From NCBI GenBank assembly GCA_028716025.1, contig JAQUQP010000041.1:1-13762 (forward strand): DNA of 13,762 bases, given 5' to 3'. This DNA comes from a bacterium (GTDB taxonomy: Bacteria; UBA6262). A program made the translations under genes and the position numbers. A model generated the notes under the pieces. That model saw nothing but the letters and a program-made list of their open reading frames with translations. It was not told the DNA's origin and made no database searches. The stretch's first letter is position 1. The number at the start of each line of letters is the position of its first letter. Below are positions 1 to 7,062 of the stretch, piece after piece.

Positions 1-1
1 A

Positions 2-127
2 ATGATAAAGATCAGGACGAAGGTTACGATCGGCGGCGTCACAAAAACCATGACCGCGTATGTCAATGCCGAAGGAAACACCGTCGGTAATGTCATATTT
101 ACCGAGATGGAAAAGAACGAACCTTAA
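2..127 (+). CDS. C-terminal end of an upstream gene, possibly a minor pilin / PilX-like pilus assembly protein (5' truncated)
   Basis: An open frame enters from the left edge (frame of position 2) and ends at TAA 125-127, giving 41 visible residues. The Met at codon 1 is probably internal. The visible part reads KVTIGGVTKTMTAYVNAEG, an alternating beta-strand pattern with a Gly-Val-Thr-Lys turn. This resembles the C-terminal strands of minor pilins and GspK/PilX-like proteins, where an 'x-V-x-G-x-T/S-K-x-I-x-A' tail is common. The location directly before a pilMNOPQ operon supports a pilus-related role. The fragment is too short for a firm family call, and no catalytic or membrane features are visible. 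The frame is real with fair confidence because it stays open to the edge, but the product name is a guess from resemblance and context. Confidence 0.4.
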   Translation: MIKIRTKVTIGGVTKTMTAYVNAEGNTVGNVIFTEMEKNEP

Positions 128-135
128 AATATTTC

Positions 136-162
136 TTGACAATAAATAGTTATTATGTTAAT
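136..162 (+). promoter_or_regulatory. Putative sigma70-type promoter upstream of pilM
   Basis: A perfect -35 hexamer TTGACA (136-141) is followed after 15 bases by GTTAAT (157-162), which matches the TATAAT consensus at 4 of 6 positions. The surrounding gap between the upstream gene (stop at 127) and pilM (start 204) is AT-rich. The spacer is shorter than the preferred 17 bases and other -10 choices are possible, for example TATGTT at 154-159. The -35 is the convincing part. If real, it would let the pilM-Q block be transcribed apart from the upstream pilin-like gene. Confidence 0.4.
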
Positions 163-203
163 TAACAAGTAAGAAAGGTGGTCGAAAAGGAGACAGAATA
201 CAT

Positions 204-1280
204 ATGAAAAATTTGAAACCCAGTTTTGACGCAGTAGGTATTGACATTGGAACGCATACCATAAAGATCGCCTACCTGAAAAATGATACCCTCATCAAAT
301 TAGGTTTACGCGAAATTAGTCCAGACACCGCCCTCACCACCATGCCCGCCGAAGAAAGAGACAAGCTTATCGAGAACGTCCTCAAGCAAGTGATCACTGA
401 AAACCAGGTTAGTATCAAGAAGGCCATTGTTTCCATTAGCGGGGACGCGGTCGTAGTCCGTTATATTATTTTGCCGAAGATGTCCCAAAAAGACCTGGAA
501 ACTACTATTAAGTTTGAAGCGGAACCGTATATTTCTTTCCCCATCGACCAGGCTATCCTGGATTTCCAGATACTCAGCGATAATGAAGAAGAAGAAACCA
601 AACGGATGGATGTGCTGCTGGTAGCCGGGAAAAAAGATATTATCGAGCGGCAGGTCAGTATTATTAAGAATGTTGGCTTGCGTCCCGTGCTTATTGATGT
701 CGATGCTTTTGCCTTGGAAAATATTTACGGTTTTAATTTGGGCGAAGAAACCAATACAGGCAGTATTGTCCTGTTGAATATCGGGGCCACTTTTACTAAT
801 ATTAACATTATTGAGAACGGGATATCCCGTTTTACCCGCGATGTATCGATCGCCGGTAATAACCTGACCAAAGCCCTGCAAAGGGATATGAGGTTGGATT
901 ACCTGAAAGCCGAGGAGTTGAAGAAGAACAAAGGCGTGATTTTATCCGAGGATGAAGAAGGAGATAAAGAATCAGAACAGATCTCCGATATCATTAAGCC
1001 GGTGTTCCATGAGTTACTTGGCGAGATACGCCGCTCTCTGGATTATTACCAAGCACAATCTACCGAGCGGTCGCTGAAAAAGATCATCTTGAGCGGCGGG
1101 ACTGCTAAGATAAAAGGTATCGAAAAGATCATTACCCAGGAAACCAAGTTGCCGGTCGAGAGGATCAATCCTTTTGAGAAGGTAAAGATGAACCTGAAAA
1201 ATATTTCCAATGAACAACTCGACGATATGCAGCCGTTCTATTCCGTATGTATGGGCCTGGCTCTTAGGGTCAGAAGCTAA
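204..1280 (+). CDS. pilM: Type IV pilus assembly protein PilM (actin-like ATPase)
   Basis: A cytoplasmic actin/FtsA-fold protein that binds the N-terminal tail of PilN and ties the pilus alignment complex to the cytoplasmic motor. The 358-residue length is normal for PilM. The N-terminal phosphate-1 motif is GIDIGTHTIKIAYLK (about residues 13-27). The family block FEAEPYISFPIDQAILDFQIL lies near residues 104-124, a second phosphate-binding strand IVLLNIGATFTNINII near 188-203, and the adenosine-type motif IILSGGTAKIKGIEKII near 294-310. The ATG at 204 has an AAAGGAG ribosome site at 186-192 with an 11-base spacer, and the protein begins just before the conserved motif as expected. It is the first gene of pilMNOPQ, with 23 bases before pilN. 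An acidic stretch (SEDEEGDKESEQ, about 247-258) is an exposed loop of unknown role. No defects were seen. Confidence 0.93.
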   Translation: MKNLKPSFDAVGIDIGTHTIKIAYLKNDTLIKLGLREISPDTALTTMPAEERDKLIENVLKQVITENQVSIKKAIVSISGDAVVVRYIILPKMSQKDLETTIKFEAEPYISFPIDQAILDFQILSDNEEEETKRMDVLLVAGKKDIIERQVSIIKNVGLRPVLIDVDAFALENIYGFNLGEETNTGSIVLLNIGATFTNINIIENGISRFTRDVSIAGNNLTKALQRDMRLDYLKAEELKKNKGVILSEDEEGDKESEQISDIIKPVFHELLGEIRRSLDYYQAQSTERSLKKIILSGGTAKIKGIEKIITQETKLPVERINPFEKVKMNLKNISNEQLDDMQPFYSVCMGLALRVRS

Positions 1281-1303
1281 TAAAATGAGGTGAGAGACAA
1301 TCT

Positions 1304-1861
1304 ATGATCAAAATTAACTTATTGCCGCGGGATATGCAGCGAGAAGAAGGGGCTAAAAAACAACTGCAGATTGCCATACTGAGCATAATTTTGGTGATCT
1401 GCCTGCTTTTGGTGTGGTATGTGAGCATGTACACCAGTCTCATCAAAAAGCAGAAAGAACTGAAAACGGCGGAAGAAGAGCTGGAAAAGGTGAGCGTTTT
1501 AGTAGCGGCAGTAGAACAGAAAAAGTTACAGAAGGAAGCTCTGGACCGCAAATGGGGTATCGTCGAGAAATTATTACAGGGACGGTTTAAATGGGCCATG
1601 ATCATGGATGAACTGCAGAAAAGCCTGCCCAAGAGTATCTGGCTCACCAGTATGCAGGGCTCTAAGACCGAGACCGGCAACCTGATCACGATCAACGGCA
1701 TGTCCTTTGACCATTTTGCGATCGCTGATTTTGTTACCAGCCTGGAAGACAATGAATATTTTGAAAATGTGGAACTACTCAGTATCACCGAAGCTAGCGG
1801 GGGCGATAAAAATACCCGTACCACTCTGAATTTTAACGTTACTTTAACCAGTAAACTATGA
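1304..1861 (+). CDS. pilN: Type IV pilus inner-membrane assembly protein PilN
   Basis: A bitopic inner-membrane protein of the pilus alignment subcomplex. Its short cytoplasmic tail docks in PilM, and its periplasmic coiled coil and ferredoxin-like domain pair with PilO. The product is 185 residues, typical for PilN. The signature INLLP occurs at residues 4-8, the segment known in the family to bind PilM. A single membrane segment spans about 22-44, followed by a charged coiled-coil stretch (about 48-86, KKQKELKTAEEELEKV) and a C-terminal alpha/beta domain (about 95-185) that includes SIWLTSM and the strand LITINGMS. The ribosome site GAGGTGAG at 1287-1294 sits 9 bases before the ATG. The start is secure because it places INLLP at the extreme N-terminus. 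It lies between pilM and pilO in the usual order. Confidence 0.92.
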   Translation: MIKINLLPRDMQREEGAKKQLQIAILSIILVICLLLVWYVSMYTSLIKKQKELKTAEEELEKVSVLVAAVEQKKLQKEALDRKWGIVEKLLQGRFKWAMIMDELQKSLPKSIWLTSMQGSKTETGNLITINGMSFDHFAIADFVTSLEDNEYFENVELLSITEASGGDKNTRTTLNFNVTLTSKL

Positions 1862-1877
1862 ACCAATGCCAGCGGGT

Positions 1878-1886
1878 AAAAGGAGG
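1878..1886 (+). promoter_or_regulatory. Strong ribosome binding site fixing the GTG start of pilO
   Basis: AAAAGGAGG lies 8 bases before GTG 1895. It is the best Shine-Dalgarno match in the pilus operon and supports the non-ATG start over the downstream ATG codons at the membrane segment. Confidence 0.8.
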
Positions 1887-1894
1887 ATATACTG

Positions 1895-2467
1895 GTGAAA
1901 ATTGGAGATAAGAAAAACCTACAACAAAAGCAAGTAATGATCATGGCCGTCGTAATGGGTGTGGTTATCCTGTTTTTATTTAAAAATTTCGCCTATGACA
2001 CACTGCACGCCAAGATCCAAAGCGTTGATGTTAAACTGGAAGAAGCCAAAACAAAACTGGCTGACGCTAATTCTATCGCTGACAAAAAAGAACTTATTGA
2101 TAAAGAATTGGCGACTTTGCAAAATAAGCTGGCGTATATGGGTGAAATGCTGCCGCAGAAGAAAGAGATCCCTAAATTTCTCAAGACCATTATTTCCCGG
2201 GCTAATGATAATTCCATCCGGATGATAACTTTCCAGCCGACAGCGTTAATTACCCGTGAATTTTACAATGAAGTGCCGGTCAGTGTTAATATTAGAGGTT
2301 CATTCAACAATTTAGGACAGTTTTTCGCTAAAGTCGGTAATCTCAACAGGATCGTAAATGTTGAAAATGTGCAGCTTTCGGCGTCTCCCAGCGAAAATCC
2401 CAGGGAAACCATCAGCGCGACATTCACTTTAAAGACATTTACGTATACTGAAGGCGGTGGAAACTAA
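1895..2467 (+). CDS. pilO: Type IV pilus inner-membrane assembly protein PilO
   Basis: The partner of PilN: a bitopic inner-membrane protein whose periplasmic domain dimerises with PilN and contacts PilP, aligning the inner-membrane platform with the secretin. The product has 190 residues. There is a short basic cytoplasmic tail (1-13), one membrane segment (about 14-34), a long coiled coil (about 37-82, rich in Lys/Glu/Leu) with the family-like LPQKKEIPKFLKTI block (86-99), and then a ferredoxin-like domain (100-185). That domain includes PVSVNIRGSFNNLGQFFAKVGNL (128-150), in which the strand followed by a helix with 'xxLxxFxxxxxxLxRIV' is characteristic of PilO. The GTG start is supported by a strong ribosome site. 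The stop codon overlaps the next ATG by one base (TAATG), suggesting translational coupling with the pilP-like gene. Confidence 0.9.
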   Translation: MKIGDKKNLQQKQVMIMAVVMGVVILFLFKNFAYDTLHAKIQSVDVKLEEAKTKLADANSIADKKELIDKELATLQNKLAYMGEMLPQKKEIPKFLKTIISRANDNSIRMITFQPTALITREFYNEVPVSVNIRGSFNNLGQFFAKVGNLNRIVNVENVQLSASPSENPRETISATFTLKTFTYTEGGGN

Positions 2468-2937
2468 TGAAAAAATATACTGGTATCATACTGTTGGCAG
2501 CACTTTTCCTCGTCCTGACCGGGCAACTGGCTTTCACGGCACCGCAGATTGAAGAACAATCATTGAGCGAAGAAGCGAAAAAAGAGATCGGGCCCGGCTA
2601 TGTTTACAAGAGCGGTAATCTTAGAGACCCATTTATACCTCTGATTGGCAAGACCGCGGGACTGGACTTGGGTGGCGGTTTGGGGCTGAAAGGCATGGCT
2701 GCAGAGGTAGATATAAAGCTGTTAACTCTGAAAGGGTATGTTTTCAGCCAGGCGCGTAAGCATGCCTTATTTAAATCTGCTGACGGCAAAACATATGTAC
2801 TGGACCGGGGCAAGTTGATAGATGAACGCGGGCTGACTGTTCCGGGAATAGCTGGTATAGTAAAAGCGGATAAAGTAGTACTGATCACCAAAAAGAACGT
2901 CATGAGAGAGTTTAAATTAAGAGAGGAGAGTGAATAG
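2467..2937 (+). CDS. pilP: PilP-like periplasmic pilus assembly protein
   Basis: A likely linker between the PilN/PilO pair and the PilQ secretin. The product has 156 residues. It starts with a hydrophobic signal or anchor segment (about 5-25), then a flexible region and the motif GNLRDPFIPL (50-59), close to the 'Y..xRDPF' element of PilP. A small beta-domain follows (about 82-150): LLTLKGYVFSQARKHALFKS, DGKTYVLDRGKLI and VVLITKK. This matches the PilP beta-sandwich, in which an inner-membrane homology strand is followed by 'A.v...dGk.y.v..G..ig'. The family is usually a lipoprotein, but this protein contains no cysteine at all, so it cannot be lipid-anchored and must be secreted or held by its N-terminal helix. 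The name rests on the RDPF motif, the fold pattern and the position between pilO and pilQ. It overlaps pilO by one base. Confidence 0.75.
   Translation: MKKYTGIILLAALFLVLTGQLAFTAPQIEEQSLSEEAKKEIGPGYVYKSGNLRDPFIPLIGKTAGLDLGGGLGLKGMAAEVDIKLLTLKGYVFSQARKHALFKSADGKTYVLDRGKLIDERGLTVPGIAGIVKADKVVLITKKNVMREFKLREESE
2921..2930 (+). promoter_or_regulatory. Ribosome binding site favouring the ATG 2942 start of pilQ
   Basis: GAGAGGAGAG ends 11 bases before ATG 2942, with its GGAG core at 2925-2928. A GTG at 2930 is in frame but lies at the edge of this purine run with only one base of spacing from GGAG, so it is unlikely to be used. Starting at 2942 also gives a clean signal peptide beginning MKRL. Confidence 0.6.
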
Positions 2938-2941
2938 TATA

Positions 2942-4747
2942 ATGAAAAGATTAACGATTGCGAGCGTATTATTCGGTATCTTAGCTCTAGGATTGCATTT
3001 TAGCTCTTTACCCGCTTTTAGCCAGCCCGAGGCGGACATAGCCATTACTACTATTGAGACCGCTAATTTAGATTCTGGCACGGCGGAAATTATTATTAAA
3101 GGTGATGGCGCGGTTACCTACAAAGATATTAAGGTGGCAAAACCCCCGATGATCGTAGTGGATATCGCTAATGCCGTATTTAAAGTAGCTAATAAAAATA
3201 TCCAAGTTAACCAAGGACTTATAAAAAGTATCCGTTCCAGCCAGTTTAAAGTAAAACCGCAAAAAAGCGTGCGTGTAGCGATAGATCTTAAAGAGATGGC
3301 TACCTATGAGGTAGTAAAAGGTGACAATCAGATCACGGTGAAGATCGAACAACCAGGCCAAGCTGCCGCTGCTCCTAAGGAAGAACCTGCTCCGGCTGAA
3401 CCGGCCAAAGAAGAACAAAAGCCTGTAGAGCCTGTAGCAGCTCCTGCGCCAGCTCCGGCTGCGGCTGTAGTTGAAGCTCCGGCTGAAGCTCCGGCGACGA
3501 TTGAAGCAACTGAAGCTACAGCGGAAGCAGCTCCTGTTTCGGATAAAAAAGAACAGACTATTTCTCTTGATTTTAAAGATGCTGACATCCGGGATGTGCT
3601 CAAGATATTGTCTGTTAAGAGCGGTATCAATATGGTTTATGGGGATGATGTAAAAGGTTCAGTTACCATTCACCTGGATAAAGTCTCATTCCAGGATGCT
3701 TTGAATATTATTCTCAGGTTAACTGGATTATCATATGATTATATTGCTCCGAATGTGATGCGGATCGCTACTCCGGCGACGGTAAAAACAGAACAGTCCC
3801 AGGGAGTGACCCAGACCGGCGTATTTGGGGTAAATTATGCTAAAGCAGCGGAACTGATCCCATTATTAAGTTCTTTATTGAGCGCCCAGGGAAAAATACA
3901 AGCAGACACCAGGACCAATAGCGTGATCGTCAGTGATATTAGCGATAATATTAAAAAAGTAGTAGATATGATCAAGATCCTGGATGTGCCTACGCCTCAG
4001 GTCATGATCGAAGCGCAAATAGTATCAGTCAATAAGGATGCCTTTAAGGAATTGGGGATCACTTGGAATTTAACCAAGACTTGGACTGATACCGGCAGAA
4101 CTCCGGTACAGGATACGGCCGCAGGTACAGATAATGTTACCGGTAAAACAGGTACCCTAAATACCGCGATCATTGGAGCGCCTACACCTGGATTGATATC
4201 TTTAGGGAAAGTATCTAATAAAGCCGGGGAATGGACTAACTTGACTGCTACCTTGGGAGCGATTGAGACCAAAGGTAAAGGTAAAGTATTGTCCAGCCCG
4301 AAGATCGCTACCTTGAACAATCAGGAGGCGTCTATTCTCTCCGGTAAAAAAGTAGCTTATGTCAGCTCCTCCAATGTATCAACCGGCGGGACAACCCAGA
4401 CCGTTAACTTCATTGATGTGGGTGTAAAGCTAACAGTAACTCCGAGCATTAACCTCGATAAGAAAATAACCATGAAGATACATGCCGAAGTGAGTTCTAT
4501 CGGTAATATTCCTCCTGGAACGGCGATACCACCGCCAATCAGCACCCGCACTGCGGATACCAATATCTTGGCGGCTGATGGTGAGACCCTGGTTATCGGT
4601 GGTCTGATCGACGAACAGGCAACGGAAGACCTGTCCAGAGTGCCGTTCATCGGTGAAATACCTATTATTGGCGCCTTGTTTACGCATAAGACCAGTAATA
4701 CTACGAAAACTGAGTTGTTAGTGTTCATTACTCCGCATATAATGTAG
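2942..4747 (+). CDS. pilQ: Type IV pilus secretin PilQ
   Basis: The outer-membrane multimeric channel through which the pilus passes. The product has 601 residues from ATG 2942. A Sec signal peptide (about 1-27) probably cleaves after AFS. It is followed by one AMIN-type domain that binds peptidoglycan (about 34-136), an Ala/Pro/Glu-rich linker (138-204), the secretin/TonB short N-terminal domain (207-277, ISLDFKDADIRDVLKILS), an N1 ring domain (294-350, ending in VVDMIKILDVPTPQVMIEAQI) and the secretin pore domain (352-601). The pore contains SSPKIATLNNQEASILSGK and the secretin signature VPFIGEIPIIGALF (567-580). An AMIN domain separates PilQ from GspD-type secretins. Some PilQ proteins have two AMIN domains; this one has a single copy and is correspondingly shorter. 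The protein ends directly after ELLVFITPHIM, with no C-terminal S-domain for a pilotin. It is the last gene of the operon and is followed by a terminator. Confidence 0.95.
   Translation: MKRLTIASVLFGILALGLHFSSLPAFSQPEADIAITTIETANLDSGTAEIIIKGDGAVTYKDIKVAKPPMIVVDIANAVFKVANKNIQVNQGLIKSIRSSQFKVKPQKSVRVAIDLKEMATYEVVKGDNQITVKIEQPGQAAAAPKEEPAPAEPAKEEQKPVEPVAAPAPAPAAAVVEAPAEAPATIEATEATAEAAPVSDKKEQTISLDFKDADIRDVLKILSVKSGINMVYGDDVKGSVTIHLDKVSFQDALNIILRLTGLSYDYIAPNVMRIATPATVKTEQSQGVTQTGVFGVNYAKAAELIPLLSSLLSAQGKIQADTRTNSVIVSDISDNIKKVVDMIKILDVPTPQVMIEAQIVSVNKDAFKELGITWNLTKTWTDTGRTPVQDTAAGTDNVTGKTGTLNTAIIGAPTPGLISLGKVSNKAGEWTNLTATLGAIETKGKGKVLSSPKIATLNNQEASILSGKKVAYVSSSNVSTGGTTQTVNFIDVGVKLTVTPSINLDKKITMKIHAEVSSIGNIPPGTAIPPPISTRTADTNILAADGETLVIGGLIDEQATEDLSRVPFIGEIPIIGALFTHKTSNTTKTELLVFITPHIM
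3353..3553 (+). repeat. Low-complexity Ala/Pro/Glu linker coding region inside pilQ
   Basis: Imperfect iterations of GAAGCTCCGGCT- and GCTCCTGC-like units encode residues 138-204 of PilQ, with runs such as APAPAPAAAVVEAPAEAPA. The region joins the AMIN domain to the N0 domain and is expected to be disordered, spanning the periplasm and peptidoglycan. Such tracts often vary in length between strains. The repeat units are degenerate, so this is not a clean tandem array. Confidence 0.7.
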
Positions 4748-4777
4748 TATAGCGGTTCATCCGATTTAGTGGATTTA

Positions 4778-4827
4778 AAAAAAGCGCGAGTTTAGGTGTG
4801 TAAAAAACCTTAAGTTCGCGCTTTTTT
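4778..4827 (+). terminator. Rho-independent terminator after pilQ
   Basis: The left arm AAAAAAGCGCGA (4778-4789) pairs perfectly with TCGCGCTTTTTT (4816-4827). The stem continues inward through two G-U wobbles (4790/4815 and 4791/4814), then TTA/TAA pairs and, after one bulged T, GGT/ACC to a loop of about 9 bases. The GC core is flanked by an A-run and a T-run, so the element can also work for transcription from the opposite strand. It lies 30 bases after the pilQ stop and 22 bases before the next start. Confidence 0.9.
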
Positions 4828-4849
4828 AATAAAAATAAAAAGGCTTATT

Positions 4850-5374
4850 ATGGCTGAAAACCTGAACATAGCCCTGGAACATCTTAAGAATAATTTTATT
4901 GATGTCAGTATCCGGGAATTCCAGGGAATTATTAAAAAGGAACCGGAAAACTCCCTGGCCCATCTTTATTTAAGCCGGGCCTTGGAAAAAAAAGCCAACC
5001 AGGAACGATCTCGTGCTTTTTTTGTGTTGGCTCTGGAAGAAGCTAAGAAGGCTTTAAAAACCAGTGCCGGATTAAATAAAGAGATCCATCAGCAGTTGAT
5101 CAATATGTACCATAAATGCGATCAATTGGACGTTGCCATTGTCCAGTATAAAAAACTTGGCCTTGATAATCCCGGTAATGAGTTTTTTGCTGAATGCTTA
5201 AAGCAGATATCTACTCTTTCTTCTTTTAATATTAACGCCGCACCCCAACTCGGGGAAAGAAAAAAAGATGATACCCTGGGTATGCTTTTCATAGTGTTGG
5301 TAATAGGAGCTTTAGTCTTGATCGTATTATTCGGAGCACTGCGTTATTTCCAGATGAATACCCCGCTTAAATGA
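4850..5374 (+). CDS. Small TPR-repeat protein with a C-terminal membrane anchor
   Basis: 174 residues. The first part (about 3-120) is a set of amphipathic helix pairs with TPR character: AENLNIALEHLKNNFIDVSIREF, then the PENSLAHLYLSRALEKKA pair (about 32-49), and IHQQLINMYHKCDQLDVAIVQYKKLGLDNPGN (79-110). A polar linker leads to one strong hydrophobic segment (about 143-165) and a short tail, so the protein is probably tail-anchored in the inner membrane with its TPR part in the cytoplasm. There is no signal peptide. TPR domains bind partner proteins, and the partner here is unknown. The ribosome site is weak (AAAAGG at 4838-4843, 6 bases from ATG). The stop overlaps the next start as ATGA (5371-5374), which implies coupled translation with the ligase-like gene. 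I do not recognise a named family. Confidence 0.8.
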   Translation: MAENLNIALEHLKNNFIDVSIREFQGIIKKEPENSLAHLYLSRALEKKANQERSRAFFVLALEEAKKALKTSAGLNKEIHQQLINMYHKCDQLDVAIVQYKKLGLDNPGNEFFAECLKQISTLSSFNINAAPQLGERKKDDTLGMLFIVLVIGALVLIVLFGALRYFQMNTPLK

Positions 5375-7062
5375 CCGCCCTGCGTCGTTCGGCAATTTGG
5401 CTTTTTCTGTTGACTTCAGTTAGTTCCCTTTTTTTGAATGCTACCTGGGATATTTGGGCCCAGACCTTGATCCATGGTCTGAGTTTGGTGATCTTAACCC
5501 TGTACCTGGTCCAGGCAGCAGGGCAAAAAAGGGAAATAACCTTTTCTTATACCTCTGCTGATATCTGGTATCTTCTGTACCTGACTGGTATTTCTGTTTC
5601 GTATCTCTATTCAGTTAACCAGTTTAATACCCGCAACGAACTTTTTAATCATTTCAATTATTATCTTTTTTTCTATCTTTGCCCGTTACTCCTGGCAGAA
5701 GACTACTGGCGTGATCTTTTCCTGAAGCTGCTGGGTATTGCCGCAGGTCTTATCTCTTTGATCATACTGTGGCAAGTCTGGTCAGGTGAACAAGTGACCG
5801 GCGGTCCTTTGCTCAATGCCAATATAGCCAGCGGTTTTTTTGTCCTGGTTTTGCCGGTACTGATATATAGATTGGTTTTGGCCGGACAGGAAAAAAAGAC
5901 AGTGGCCGGGTATGGTCTTGATCTGGTTTTAATTATATTGGTACTGGCTGGTTTGCTCGGGAACAGGTCCTTAGGTAGCTGGATTAGTTTGTATTTCAGC
6001 ATGCTTCTTTTCCTTGGTCTCAGGCAAAAAATGTATAGTGGTAAAAATAATGGTTGGCCGTCGAAAAAATATATCTTGGCTGGACTTTTGCTCAGCGCTC
6101 TGGTAATCGGTTATTTTTTAGTGGCTAAAATGCGTGAACCTGAGGTTTTCAACAGGCTCTTATGGTGGAGAGGTGCCCTGAGCATGATCAGGGACCATTC
6201 TCTTGGCGGGGTGGGTTTAGGCAATTTCGGGAGCGCCTTTCTTGTCTATAAAACCGCGGGTTTGAATTCACTTTATGCCCATAATCAATTTTTACAGCTC
6301 TGGGCTGAAATAGGCATTTTTAGCCTCTTATTTTGGTTGCTTGGATTCTATAGCACCTTCCGGGAGAGTCTCAAAAAATTAGCTTTGCAAGAGCCTCAAA
6401 AACAATACCAGAGCGTGGCCTTGATCTGTGGTACCTGTGGTTTATTAGTTTATAACTTGATAGATTATAGTCTTTCCATTCCGGCGATAGCGATCATCTG
6501 GTGGATCATGTTTGGCCTGTTACGTCCCGTGCTTCCGGCCAGGACCCGTACTTTAAAATTAGGCGCTTATAGCTTGGTTATTTATATTATTATGATCATA
6601 GTACTGGGAGTAATTGTAACCAAACCTTTTATAGCGAGCCAGCGTTATGTCAGTGGCATTATGTATCTCCGCCAAAATGATGTTGGTGAGGCCAAGAAGA
6701 AACTGGCCAGCTCGCTGGCACTGGATCCTCTCAATTCCCAGACATATGGATTTTTATCAGATATAGCTAAAAGCGAAGGAGACCTCGATACCGCCGAAAA
6801 ATATCTGCAAAAAGCTATTTCCCTGAATAAATATTTCGGGCCGTTTCACCATAATTTGGCTCTGCTCTATGAGGCTCAAGATAAGCTTCCACAGGCCATA
6901 GCTGAAGCTGAACAAGCTTTAGTCTGTCACCGGCAGAAAGCTTTATATCATTATACTCTCAGTCTCCTCTATCAAAAAGCCGGCCGTTTAGCCGATGCGG
7001 AACGGGAATCCCGGTTCTGCCAGGAACTACAGGATACTAATCCCAATGTCGAAAAAAATTAA
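5371..7062 (+). CDS. O-antigen ligase / Wzy_C-type membrane protein with C-terminal TPR domain (first of two)
   Basis: 563 residues. Roughly ten or more hydrophobic segments fill residues 8-417, followed by a soluble TPR region (about 424-553) with units such as AKKKLASSLALDPLNSQTYG, AEKYLQKAISLNKYFGPFHH and AIAEAEQALVCH. Wzy_C-family marks are GPLLNANIASGFFVLVLPV (145-163), the basic position R199 in GNRSLGSW, RLLWWRGALSMIRDHSLGGVGLGNF (262-286), and AHNQFLQLWAEIG (303-315) with the family His H304. Such proteins use undecaprenyl-pyrophosphate-linked glycans, either ligating them to lipid A or protein (WaaL, PglL/TfpO) or polymerising them (Wzy). Sequence alone cannot choose between these. 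The usual 'SRG' is replaced by 'NRSLG'. It overlaps the TPR gene by 4 bases and the next ligase-like gene by 17. Confidence 0.85.
   Translation: MTALRRSAIWLFLLTSVSSLFLNATWDIWAQTLIHGLSLVILTLYLVQAAGQKREITFSYTSADIWYLLYLTGISVSYLYSVNQFNTRNELFNHFNYYLFFYLCPLLLAEDYWRDLFLKLLGIAAGLISLIILWQVWSGEQVTGGPLLNANIASGFFVLVLPVLIYRLVLAGQEKKTVAGYGLDLVLIILVLAGLLGNRSLGSWISLYFSMLLFLGLRQKMYSGKNNGWPSKKYILAGLLLSALVIGYFLVAKMREPEVFNRLLWWRGALSMIRDHSLGGVGLGNFGSAFLVYKTAGLNSLYAHNQFLQLWAEIGIFSLLFWLLGFYSTFRESLKKLALQEPQKQYQSVALICGTCGLLVYNLIDYSLSIPAIAIIWWIMFGLLRPVLPARTRTLKLGAYSLVIYIIMIIVLGVIVTKPFIASQRYVSGIMYLRQNDVGEAKKKLASSLALDPLNSQTYGFLSDIAKSEGDLDTAEKYLQKAISLNKYFGPFHHNLALLYEAQDKLPQAIAEAEQALVCHRQKALYHYTLSLLYQKAGRLADAERESRFCQELQDTNPNVEKN

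Noticed and set aside
306..881. Antisense open frame of 191 codons inside pilM
   Set aside because: pilM has all its motifs in the forward frame. The reverse frame has no recognisable domain and no start signals.
1270..1944. Antisense open frame of 224 codons across pilN and pilO
   Set aside because: It lies opposite two genes with clear family motifs, has no ribosome site, and its Ser/Leu/Phe-rich product looks like a reverse-strand shadow.
2930..2941. GTG 2930 as the pilQ start
   Set aside because: It sits at the edge of the purine-rich ribosome site and inside the end of the preceding gene. ATG 2942 gives a standard signal peptide with usable spacing.
4357..4728. Antisense open frame of 123 codons opposite the pilQ pore domain
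   Set aside because: It is a shadow of the conserved secretin domain, with no supporting ribosome site or neighbours on that strand.
6995..7045. ATG 6995 as the start of the second ligase-like gene
   Set aside because: It would add 17 polar residues wholly within the preceding gene. ATG 7046 places a positively charged start directly before the first membrane segment.
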